Shown here: one piece after another, positions 1 through 6,006 of the stretch | How positions within the stretch are numbered: the stretch's first letter is position 1 | Layout: each line of letters begins with the position of its first letter | IMG/VR virus record: IMGVR_UViG_3300023223_000117 | Location: 1 to 42,343 of that record | Length of the DNA stretch: 42,343 bases | Strand: one strand, 5' to 3' | DNA from: a virus | Position numbers and translations under genes: made by a program | The notes under the pieces: generated by a model | Databases searched by the model: none | What the model was told of the DNA's origin: nothing | What the model saw: only the letters and a program-made list of their open reading frames with translations

Positions 1-29
1 TCTAGGTCTGTGAACTTATCAAGAGCCAT
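1..29 (-). CDS. Start of an unidentified gene, cut by the window edge
   Basis: Only the first nine codons are visible (MALDKFTDL), so no function can be given. The ATG overlaps the stop codon of the 355-aa gene upstream in a TAATG arrangement, which is the usual joining of genes in this arm, and a GGGG run lies about 11 bases before it. The reading frame runs off the left edge. See the note on the right edge: the C-terminal fragment there could belong to the same gene if the molecule is circular, but direct joining is out of frame. Confidence 0.4.
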
Positions 30-1096
30 TAGAATAGGCCCCAGTTCTTAGGGTCCATCATGTCTTTATACTCATCACCAGTCACGCTAATAGTTATCGT
101 TGGAGCATCCTCCGGTGCTTCCTCTGTTCCACAACATTCTGTGCCTTCGTCAGGTACAGAAGCATCAGGTCCAAGTGCTGAAGTCCGTTCATCATATCCA
201 CACTCATTTAATGGGTCATCCATAACAAGAGGAGGAGCATCTTCATAAACTAACTTCCCATCTCTAAGCTGTAGGCACTGGTCAGGCTTACCTATAGCAC
301 TGGCAAAAACCTTCCCCGGTCCCAGATAAACAGGAGGACACGCCTTCAAATATTTTCTCATCTCCCTGTCGAAGTCTTGAAGAAATGCTTCTCGATGGTT
401 ACAATCCCCATCCCCACCTAACCCATTGGTGTCAGGGATAGCACCCTGTCCCAACCCATTGGTGAAAGCACGAGTGCTTGCTAAATCTAACTCTAGCTGT
501 CTAGCGTGTTTCGCGTGAGCAGCTTCAAAGTCAAAGCCATAATCCAGCTTTCTAGGGACATGAGGGCAGGGGTTGCGATTAGCATCGCTGACTGCTACAA
601 GTTCCCCATTCCGGACAATCAAGTATTCATCAGGGGCTAACAGAAAACTACTTCTAGTGCATTCTGCACTTGAATCTAAGAGAACCACTTCTTGGTCATG
701 CTGTCCTATATGACATTTACCACGTGCTAGGTTAAAGGCCAAATGACCATCATTTATAGAAAGGGTGTCTCCTTCAGCTAGAAGATAAGTATACTTGGTA
801 TCTTGATATTCCACTGTGAAGGGTTGATGTCTATCTCCAGAGTAAGTAGGGGGTTCTGCACAGGCTGCAAAACTAAGCTTCCTGTCGAAGCCATGCTTAA
901 AAATAGCCTGCTTAACTAGATGCAGGAGTGTATTACTACAACTATCATCCCTAGCAGCCATATACATAAGATGTTTTAATTCCTTCTCATAATACTTGGA
1001 TAGGGCTTTGAAGTGTTCTGCTTGTTCTTTGTAAACTGCTTCAGCATTAAGGAACATGCTGTCTGGGTAGGATTTTCCGTCTGTATGTTGTCTCAT
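29..1096 (-). CDS. Hypothetical early phage protein, 355 aa, Cys-rich
   Basis: I do not recognise this protein. The N-terminal ~75 residues look helical and charged; the middle contains three short elements of the form L-x-[ILV]-x-[DN]-G-x-L (around SINDGHL, IVRNGEL and QLRDGKL) that suggest repeated beta hairpins; the C-terminal part is acidic and includes a Cys-Cys pair. No signal peptide or membrane segment is seen. The start is supported by AAGGA nine bases upstream of the ATG. It lies 11 bases downstream of the 116-aa gene and would be the second gene transcribed from the strong leftward promoter at 1657-1686, a place where phages often keep host-takeover or anti-defence proteins. That role is only inferred from position. 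Confidence 0.75.
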   Translation of the reverse strand: MRQHTDGKSYPDSMFLNAEAVYKEQAEHFKALSKYYEKELKHLMYMAARDDSCSNTLLHLVKQAIFKHGFDRKLSFAACAEPPTYSGDRHQPFTVEYQDTKYTYLLAEGDTLSINDGHLAFNLARGKCHIGQHDQEVVLLDSSAECTRSSFLLAPDEYLIVRNGELVAVSDANRNPCPHVPRKLDYGFDFEAAHAKHARQLELDLASTRAFTNGLGQGAIPDTNGLGGDGDCNHREAFLQDFDREMRKYLKACPPVYLGPGKVFASAIGKPDQCLQLRDGKLVYEDAPPLVMDDPLNECGYDERTSALGPDASVPDEGTECCGTEEAPEDAPTITISVTGDEYKDMMDPKNWGLF

Positions 1097-1107
1097 TATA
1101 AGTGTCC

Positions 1108-1458
1108 TTATGTAATAGGTTGTTCAAACCATTCAATAATATAATCTACCAATTTATCAACTTCCGATAGTTTTTCAATCATAAAAATTGGCAGGCCAAA
1201 TTGCTGATACTTCTTCATTGTTTCCTTCTTCATTAAACGAGAAGGGTGAAACTTAGATTTGTATTTCCTATATTCAATAATAGCTATCGCTTTCTTATCC
1301 TCATCATAGATAATTAAATCGAAACAACAACCGGGATTAGTTGGTGTTGATTTTATTTTAACTTCTCCTCTAACAATAAAGCCTGCGTCTAGTAGGCGTT
1401 TATATAATTCTGCTTTTATTTCAAATGTTGAATCACTACTAGGGAATTGTATATGCAT
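1108..1458 (-). CDS. Small PD-(D/E)XK nuclease-fold-like protein, first leftward gene
   Basis: This 116-aa protein has a central pattern resembling the restriction-endonuclease-like fold: a beta strand with Asp (CCFDLIIYDED), a short turn, then a strand ending in Glu-Tyr-Arg-Lys (IAIIEYRKYK), in the place of the usual D...(E/Q)xK. The expected Lys is Arg (or shifted by one), so activity is uncertain. A helix rich in Lys follows. The start was chosen at the internal ATG at 1458 because GAGAGGA lies eight bases upstream; a longer frame to 1524 has no ribosome site. It is the first gene after two candidate leftward promoters, so probably made very early. It could be a nuclease, a DNA-binding decoy of that fold, or neither; the assignment rests on a short motif only. 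Confidence 0.7.
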   Translation of the reverse strand: MHIQFPSSDSTFEIKAELYKRLLDAGFIVRGEVKIKSTPTNPGCCFDLIIYDEDKKAIAIIEYRKYKSKFHPSRLMKKETMKKYQQFGLPIFMIEKLSEVDKLVDYIIEWFEQPIT

Positions 1459-1492
1459 TATGTATCCTCTCTTTTTTAAATACTTGATGTAT

Positions 1493-1520
1493 ATAATATC
1501 TGAATGAGTGTTTGTAACAA
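1493..1520 (-). promoter_or_regulatory. Secondary leftward sigma70-like promoter candidate
   Basis: On the minus strand TTGTTA (1520-1515) is followed after 16 bases by TATTAT (1498-1493). Both hexamers deviate from consensus by one or two bases. Transcription would start near 1486 and give a leader of about 28 bases for the 116-aa gene. It is weaker than the upstream perfect site and may be chance in AT-rich DNA. Confidence 0.35.
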
Positions 1521-1556
1521 ACATGAATGAAGATATTATTCTTATTAGATAGTTTA

Positions 1557-1650
1557 CTTAAGGGCGAAGCCCATTAACTAAACATTAGATGATATATCAG
1601 ATTAGATATATCTGATGCTGCTCGGAGCAGCTCTGAAGCCCTTAAGGGCT
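1557..1650 (-). ncRNA. Structured 5' leader of the leftward transcript
   Basis: Starting at the predicted +1 (1650), the minus-strand RNA contains in order: the palindrome AGCCCTTAAGGGCT (1650-1637), a hairpin GCTGCT-CCG-AGCAGC (1631-1617), a hairpin ATCAGA/TCTGAT with a nine-base loop (1616-1596), and a hairpin GGGC-TTC-GCCC (1572-1562). The segment CTTAAGGGC (1646-1638) can also pair over nine bases with GCCCTTAAG (1565-1557), closing a multibranch structure that excludes the first and last hairpins. None has a U-run, so these are not ordinary terminators. Possible roles are transcript stability, translational control or a switch; no known RNA family was recognised. Confidence 0.5.
1590..1613. 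promoter_or_regulatory. Tandem palindromes, operator-like
   Basis: Two 10-bp palindromes, TGATATATCA (1590-1599) and AGATATATCT (1604-1613), share the core GATATATC and have a 14-bp centre-to-centre spacing. They lie downstream of the strong leftward promoter and upstream of the secondary one. This could be a repressor or activator site, for example for the XRE-type protein at 30786, but they also form part of the leader RNA hairpins, so the signal may act in RNA instead. Confidence 0.35.
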
Positions 1651-1656
1651 AAAACC

Positions 1657-1686
1657 ATTATACCGGACCTCCAAAAAACGTGTCAA
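1657..1686 (-). promoter_or_regulatory. Perfect-consensus sigma70 promoter, leftward
   Basis: The minus strand has TTGACA (1686-1681), an 18-base spacer and TATAAT (1662-1657), both hexamers perfect. An AT-rich tract upstream of the -35 (TTTTATTTTAAATGA) looks like an UP element, and an A at 1650 is well placed as +1. It points to the leftward gene at 1458 and, if the genome is circular, to the whole replication arm. Such strong host promoters drive early genes in T7-like phages. Confidence 0.85.
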
Positions 1687-1711
1687 TCATTTAAAATAAA
1701 AGTGAAGGAGT

Positions 1712-1741
1712 TTGCCAAACATGTTAAATAAAATTTATATA
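1712..1741 (+). promoter_or_regulatory. Weak rightward promoter candidate for the late arm
   Basis: TTGCCA (1712-1717), an 18-base spacer and TATATA (1736-1741) face the first rightward gene at 1807. The -35 matches five of six bases and the -10 only four of six, in an AT-rich stretch, so this is a weak call. No repeated phage-type promoter was found in the late arm. The rest of the 1687-1806 stretch shows no other clear feature apart from a possible 14-codon leader frame at 1721-1765. Confidence 0.25.
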
Positions 1742-1806
1742 GTTAGCTATTACATATCACAATAGTAGGATGATAATGAAAATTATCCATCTAGGGACCA
1801 CCTATA

Positions 1807-2190
1807 ATGAAACCAATAATCTTATGTTATAACATTGAACTTCCCACCATGAACAAGCTGTTAAGAGTAGTGACAGGAACGGAGATGGCTATCCGTTATG
1901 ATAAGCGGTATGGTCCTATTCCACCCCTACAGAGTTTTATAGATGGAAGCTGTCTGGGGGCTTTCTTATTTCAGGAGTCCACAGAGAAGGGGGTTAATTT
2001 TTATATGATAGCTATCCCTGAAAAATATGATGCTCATGTTGTCTACCATGAGGCTCTCCATGCTACAACTCGAATGTGGTATGATTTAGGAGCAAATTTA
2101 GAGATACCTCTTAATGATGAGGTGTTAACATACACCATGAATTATATTGCAGAATACATTGAGGAACATTGTTATGTCCATCCCAAGTAA
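1807..2190 (+). CDS. Small zinc metalloprotease-like phage protein (HExxH)
   Basis: The 127-aa protein carries HEALH at residues 81-85, the zinc-binding and catalytic motif of gluzincin/metzincin-type metallopeptidases, and a conserved-looking acidic site (D104-E105) about 20 residues later in a helix, which could be the third ligand. Phages often encode a compact protein of this kind near head genes; its substrate is generally unknown. There is no signal peptide, so it should act in the cytoplasm or inside the virion. AGGG ten bases before the ATG supports the start. It opens the rightward arm and overlaps the next gene by 17 bases. A role in processing structural or host proteins is inference. 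Confidence 0.75.
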   Translation: MKPIILCYNIELPTMNKLLRVVTGTEMAIRYDKRYGPIPPLQSFIDGSCLGAFLFQESTEKGVNFYMIAIPEKYDAHVVYHEALHATTRMWYDLGANLEIPLNDEVLTYTMNYIAEYIEEHCYVHPK

Positions 2191-2464
2191 GTTTGTATCC
2201 AAAACAGGAGTAGGAGCATCAGCAGCAATTGATGTCCTAGATACAAATGATATTAGAATCTCCTACTCAGTAGTAGTGAGCGGGACAGTGACATACACTG
2301 TACAGCATTCTGTTGGGGGTGATGCCTTTGTAGACAACACCGATAATAAAGACCAGACAACTACGCAGGATGGGAATTATGTTATGCCTGTTCAGAAAGT
2401 GAGAGTTAACAATACAGCAGGAACTGGCACGACTACGCTGCATGTTCGACAGCTTGTAGTGTAG
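2174..2464 (+). CDS. Hypothetical small structural protein, 96 aa
   Basis: Beta-rich, Thr/Val/Ser-rich sequence typical of a small virion or decoration-type protein (many alternating V/T residues, ending in HVRQLVV). The start at 2174 is preferred over an earlier in-frame ATG because GAGGAA lies 7-12 bases upstream; it overlaps the metalloprotease-like gene by 17 bases. The fibre gene follows after nine bases. No family recognised; virion location is inferred from composition and neighbours. Confidence 0.65.
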   Translation: MSIPSKFVSKTGVGASAAIDVLDTNDIRISYSVVVSGTVTYTVQHSVGGDAFVDNTDNKDQTTTQDGNYVMPVQKVRVNNTAGTGTTTLHVRQLVV

Positions 2465-2473
2465 GGGAACCTT

Positions 2474-3388
2474 ATGAGTAAGTTAGGTAGTAATTTTGTA
2501 TCGGAAGATACTGATGCCAGAGGTCAGACAGGAGCAACTGGTTCTACTGGACCCACCGGACCAACAGGTCCAACGGGACCAACAGGCCCGATAGGACCAG
2601 CAGGACCGAATACAACTAAAGGGGATATTGAAGGGTTTGATACTGTAGCAGCTCGTATTCCTATTGGGGCTGATACTTTTGTGCTGACAGCTGATTCAGC
2701 TGAAGCTCTTGGTCTTAAATGGGCTGCCCCAGCAGGAGGCGACCCTCTCACTACGAAAGGAGATTTATTCACTTTCGATACTGATGCACAAAGACTTGCG
2801 GTAGGTACTGATACGTTTGTATTGACCGCCGACAGTGCAGAGGCCACAGGGTTAAAATGGGCTGCTCCAGCAGCAGCAGGGGTTAGTCCTGTAATAATAT
2901 TCCATCCAACTGCTACTGCAATACATGGATTCGCATCCATTTCTGATGCTGCTCAAGGTATGGCTTTTAATTGTAAGGCTAATTTAACAATTCAGACACT
3001 TGTATTTTATACTGGAACAGATAATGCAGCCACCTACAATGCGATGATAGTAGAGGTGTCTGGAGCATCAGATACCATTGATGTAATATTAGTAACAACT
3101 TTTACTACAGCAGCACTGACTGTGACTGCTTCCAGAGCAAACAGTTTTACATTTAGTGCAGGGATACCTTTGGTGTCTGGAAAGTCGTATGCATTTTTAT
3201 TAGTCAGAAAAGACGGAACAGGTAGTGCTATAAATAGGTTAGGTTTTAATTCTCTAAATTATAGTGATACAAATTTAGAGTATCGGTCATTCTGCGTTCT
3301 TGAAAGTAATGACCCTATTGTCACTGATGTTCTTAGATTCGATACAACAAATGCAACTAATATGGATATTTCATATACATTGGATTAG
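2474..3388 (+). CDS. Collagen-like phage fibre/appendage protein
   Basis: A 304-aa protein with three parts. Residues 17-45 are ten Gly-x-y triplets (mostly GPT), which form collagen-like trimeric stalks in phage fibres. Residues 47-86 and 93-132 are two copies of a 46-residue-period repeat beginning TTKGD and ending GLKWAAP, a module common in phage fibres and head appendages. The C-terminal ~165 residues are beta-rich with many Thr/Val and probably form a trimeric tip or receptor-facing domain. It lies before the terminase genes, away from the other tail genes. A head or tail fibre are both possible. GGGGAACC upstream supplies a weak ribosome site. Confidence 0.8.
   Translation: MSKLGSNFVSEDTDARGQTGATGSTGPTGPTGPTGPTGPIGPAGPNTTKGDIEGFDTVAARIPIGADTFVLTADSAEALGLKWAAPAGGDPLTTKGDLFTFDTDAQRLAVGTDTFVLTADSAEATGLKWAAPAAAGVSPVIIFHPTATAIHGFASISDAAQGMAFNCKANLTIQTLVFYTGTDNAATYNAMIVEVSGASDTIDVILVTTFTTAALTVTASRANSFTFSAGIPLVSGKSYAFLLVRKDGTGSAINRLGFNSLNYSDTNLEYRSFCVLESNDPIVTDVLRFDTTNATNMDISYTLD
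2522..2608 (+). repeat. Collagen-like Gly-x-y triplet repeat
   Basis: Ten consecutive codon triplets encode G-x-y units, with GPT repeated five times, at the DNA level seen as degenerate nine-base repeats of the type GGACCAACA. Such tracts can change length by slippage or recombination and so alter fibre length. Confidence 0.85.
2612..2869 (+). repeat. Two tandem copies of the TTKGD...GLKWAAP fibre module
   Basis: Copy one spans 2612-2731 and copy two 2750-2869, a period of 138 bases (46 codons). They share [17 protein letters not shown] and GLKWAAP but have diverged elsewhere, so duplication is not recent. Confidence 0.85.
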
Positions 3389-3397
3389 GAGATAATG

Positions 3398-3631
3398 ATG
3401 AGCTTAAAGATAAATTACAAAGGGACTTCCATGGTGGTTCCATTTGATTATATGTGTCCTGACTGTGGTCACACATGTTCCATTGAACATAAGCGTAATG
3501 AGGATATGGAACATCGTAAATGTCCTAAGAAGAAATGTAAGGGGACATTAAGGCGGTACATTCATACTGCCCCCATGCTAGATGCTGACTACCACGAGAG
3601 TCATAAATTTCATAACATCGGATGGGAATAG
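3398..3631 (+). CDS. Small zinc-ribbon protein, FmdB-like
   Basis: The 77-aa protein has a CPDC pair at residues 20-23 and a second pair C42/C47 (CPKKKC), followed by TLRRYIHTAP, which matches the layout of FmdB-type zinc ribbons (CxxC, ~18 residues, Cys pair, LRR...P). Phages often carry such a protein near the terminase; its job is not established. Two adjacent ATGs exist; the second (3398) sits six bases after AGGAG and is preferred. Just upstream of TerS in the same operon. Confidence 0.7.
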   Translation: MSLKINYKGTSMVVPFDYMCPDCGHTCSIEHKRNEDMEHRKCPKKKCKGTLRRYIHTAPMLDADYHESHKFHNIGWE

Positions 3632-3634
3632 TAG

Positions 3635-4192
3635 ATGAAAGACAGTGATGAAGAAGACCTAAAGCAGACATATAAGGATAGCCTAGTCCCTAAACCAGAT
3701 GATGAACTACCTATTGATGTACTCTTGAGACATTGCACCAAGGCATTATTTTATGAGTTTAGACATCAGACAACCATGACAGGGAAGGGTATACGAGCGC
3801 CCTATACCTTGAAGTCTTATGACTGGATTAATGATGGCATCACCTACCGTTCGATGTATCATATTTATCTGAGATGCGATAGTGAATATGAAGCAGCAAT
3901 AATGTTGTTAGGTTCCTATGCCCATTGGCAGAGACTAAAGAGGTGTAAGTGGTTCATCCCTTATTTAGAAGTATGGGAGCTTGAGCGTAATACACGCGAC
4001 GAAGCTATTGCCCGGCATATTTTAATTCAACAGGCAGAGCAAGGAAATGTATCAGCAGCTCGTAGTATTTATACCCATAGTAAGAATGCTGGTAAGGTAG
4101 GTGCTCCAAGACGTAACGGTAAACGTACCCCTACTGATGGGATATATGAGCTGGATGAGATGTTAGGAAGGAGCGAAGAGGCCGATGGATAA
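3635..4192 (+). CDS. Putative terminase small subunit
   Basis: A 185-aa, mostly helical, charged protein two genes before TerL. The C-terminal segment AEQGNVSAARSIYTHSKNAG followed by a Lys/Arg-rich tail resembles the oligomerisation/linker part of phage TerS proteins, in which a helix with GN-x2-A-A packs in the ring. A helix-rich N-terminal half could hold the DNA-binding domain. TerS recognises phage DNA and hands it to the large subunit. Position and size are the main evidence; sequence support is modest. It overlaps the next gene by eight bases. Confidence 0.65.
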   Translation: MKDSDEEDLKQTYKDSLVPKPDDELPIDVLLRHCTKALFYEFRHQTTMTGKGIRAPYTLKSYDWINDGITYRSMYHIYLRCDSEYEAAIMLLGSYAHWQRLKRCKWFIPYLEVWELERNTRDEAIARHILIQQAEQGNVSAARSIYTHSKNAGKVGAPRRNGKRTPTDGIYELDEMLGRSEEADG

Positions 4193-4433
4193 TGGATGGA
4201 TAGCAGTTATACAGGCAGTCATGCTAATCCCCATGGCTTATTTGTTTGCTTTAATTAGAGGTTTGTCAGTGCGACTGGACGCTATGCATCGAGAATATTT
4301 TGACAAGACTGAGACTTTGAAAATGATTGAACTCCATCAGGAGCCTATCAAAGTGGAGCTTGCAAACATAAATCAGAATATAACAGACCTTAAGGGATTA
4401 CTTCAGAGACTCCTAGATGATAAGTCAAAGTAA
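4185..4433 (+). CDS. Small membrane protein with coiled coil, spanin- or holin-like
   Basis: This 82-aa protein has one N-terminal hydrophobic segment (about residues 5-27) followed by a charged helical region that looks like a coiled coil. In T7 the gene between the small and large terminase genes encodes the Rz-type inner-membrane spanin, and this protein has the same position and plan but is shorter. A holin is the alternative. No embedded lipoprotein frame for an outer-membrane partner was found. It overlaps TerS by eight bases and TerL by 17 bases. Confidence 0.55.
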   Translation: MDNGWIAVIQAVMLIPMAYLFALIRGLSVRLDAMHREYFDKTETLKMIELHQEPIKVELANINQNITDLKGLLQRLLDDKSK

Positions 4434-6006
4434 ACGTCGACAGGACCAACTAGTTGTCCTACGTGAAGAATGCTTCCACTCCTTGTGGAAGTTTGCATGT
4501 TGTGTGGAACCACACCGGGTATACGGGGAATGTCACCGAGAGTTGTTTGAATTCTGGCAGCAGTCTGAATTATATGAGATTGAAAATACACTAGCACTCA
4601 TGCCACGTGACCATCAAAAGAGTCACTGTTTAGCGGTACGGTGTGCATGGGAGATATATCGTAACCCCGCTATCACTATTATCTATGTCTCAGCTACTAC
4701 TAAGTTGGCCGAAAGACAGCTTGTGGATATCCAAAACATACTAGAGTCTAAGCATTTTAGGATGTTAAGTCCTAAGATGATTAACGTGGACGAAGGTAAA
4801 CGTTCCATGTGGAACACCAAGGAAATAAGTGTTGACCATCCTGCCCGTAAAGCAGCAGGGGTTCGTGACCCAACTGTTGCAACTTGTGGTCTTACTACTA
4901 ATACAGCTGGCTGGCATTGTTATTTCTTGGCTAAGGATGATGTGGTTGTAAAAGAGAATGCTTATACATCTGATATGCGTGAGAAGGTTGAAGCAGCTTG
5001 CTCTCAACTTGCCTCAGTGTTAACTACTGGAGGGATAGAATGTGCAGTAGGCACCCGCTATCATCCAAGGGACCACTACAATACTCTGAAGAATATGAAA
5101 GAGAATATTCATGATGAGGAGACAGGGGAAATTCTGGATACAAAGTATGTCTATGCAGTTCATGAGAGACAGGTAGAAGTGGAGGGTGTTTTCTTATGGC
5201 CCCGGCAGGCACGTAAAACCGATGGGGAGATGTTCGGGTTTAACTGGGTACAGCTTGCCCGGAAGAAAGCCAAGTATGTTGATACATTACAATTCTTTGC
5301 ACAGTACTATAACAACCCTAATGATTTGGAGAACCGTTCGATTGATAGAACTAACTTCCAATATTATAAGCGGGAACATATAGTAATGCGCCAAGGCTTG
5401 TGGTATTACAAAGACCGGAAGCTTAAGGTCTATGCAGCCATGGATTTTGCCTATAGTTTGAACAGCGATGCCGACTTTACAGTGATTGTAGTTGTGGGGA
5501 TAGACTGGGAATTCAATGTGTATATTCTTGATATTTATAGATTTAAAACTAGGCGTATCAAGATATACTTTGACAACTTGAGAGATGCTATCATCAAGTG
5601 GGAATTTTCCAGAATGAGAGCTGAAGTTACAGTTGCTCAAGTAGTTATTGTTCAGTCATTAAAAGACCTTGTATCTGATGAAGGTATACATTGCCGCATC
5701 CATGACCATCGACCTTTAGGTAAAGATGGCTCCAAAGAGGAGCGTATAGATGCAGCCCTAACTCCGAAGTATGAAGATAATAAAATGTTTCATTTCAAGG
5801 GAGGACTTTGTTCCATCCTAGAAGAAGAGTTACTATTGGATAATCCAGAACATGATGATATTAAGGATGCACTAGCGTCCTGTTTGTCAGCTGATTATGT
5901 CAAGAAGCCTCGGCGACCAGTCCAAGAGGAAGACATGGATGCCATTACAAGTAGTTTACAATTCCAGCATCGACTGGGAGGAAGTAGGTTTGGAGGAGAC
6001 TTATAA
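4417..6006 (+). CDS. terL: Terminase large subunit (ATPase/nuclease)
   Basis: This 529-aa protein pumps DNA into the prohead and cuts the concatemer. An N-terminal ATPase region has a Walker A-like loop PRDHQKS at residues 63-69 and an acidic Walker B-like end AKDD at 172-175; GTRYHPRD at 212-219 fits the coupling motif of T7-type terminases. The nuclease half has its first metal Asp in YAAMDFAYS (D343) and a distal acidic cluster HDDIKDAL at 479-486. Size fits the family. The Walker A loop lacks the usual glycines, keeping only K68-S69. Its stop overlaps the portal start (TAATG), giving tight coupling. Confidence 0.93.
   Translation: MISQSKRRQDQLVVLREECFHSLWKFACCVEPHRVYGECHRELFEFWQQSELYEIENTLALMPRDHQKSHCLAVRCAWEIYRNPAITIIYVSATTKLAERQLVDIQNILESKHFRMLSPKMINVDEGKRSMWNTKEISVDHPARKAAGVRDPTVATCGLTTNTAGWHCYFLAKDDVVVKENAYTSDMREKVEAACSQLASVLTTGGIECAVGTRYHPRDHYNTLKNMKENIHDEETGEILDTKYVYAVHERQVEVEGVFLWPRQARKTDGEMFGFNWVQLARKKAKYVDTLQFFAQYYNNPNDLENRSIDRTNFQYYKREHIVMRQGLWYYKDRKLKVYAAMDFAYSLNSDADFTVIVVVGIDWEFNVYILDIYRFKTRRIKIYFDNLRDAIIKWEFSRMRAEVTVAQVVIVQSLKDLVSDEGIHCRIHDHRPLGKDGSKEERIDAALTPKYEDNKMFHFKGGLCSILEEELLLDNPEHDDIKDALASCLSADYVKKPRRPVQEEDMDAITSSLQFQHRLGGSRFGGDL

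Noticed and set aside
60-248. Open frame on the plus strand opposite the 355-aa gene
   Set aside because: It lies fully antisense to a gene with a good ribosome site, and has Ser/Gly-rich shadow composition.
1558-1577. Hairpin TTAAGGGC-GAA-GCCC as a terminator
   Set aside because: It has no T-run in either direction; treated as part of the leader structure.
1721-1765. 14-codon leader frame MLNKIYIVSYYISQ with AGGAG upstream
   Set aside because: It conflicts with the candidate promoter at 1712-1741 and has no counterpart evidence; too short to support as a gene, though it might be a leader peptide.
2524-2940. Antisense frame with Gly-Pro-Val repeats
   Set aside because: It is the complement of the collagen-like repeat; repeats stay open on both strands without being genes.
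4471-4494. Hairpin CTTCCAC...GTGGAAG followed by TTT
   Set aside because: It lies early inside terL on the coding strand and has only three T; a terminator here would block the operon. Probably chance.
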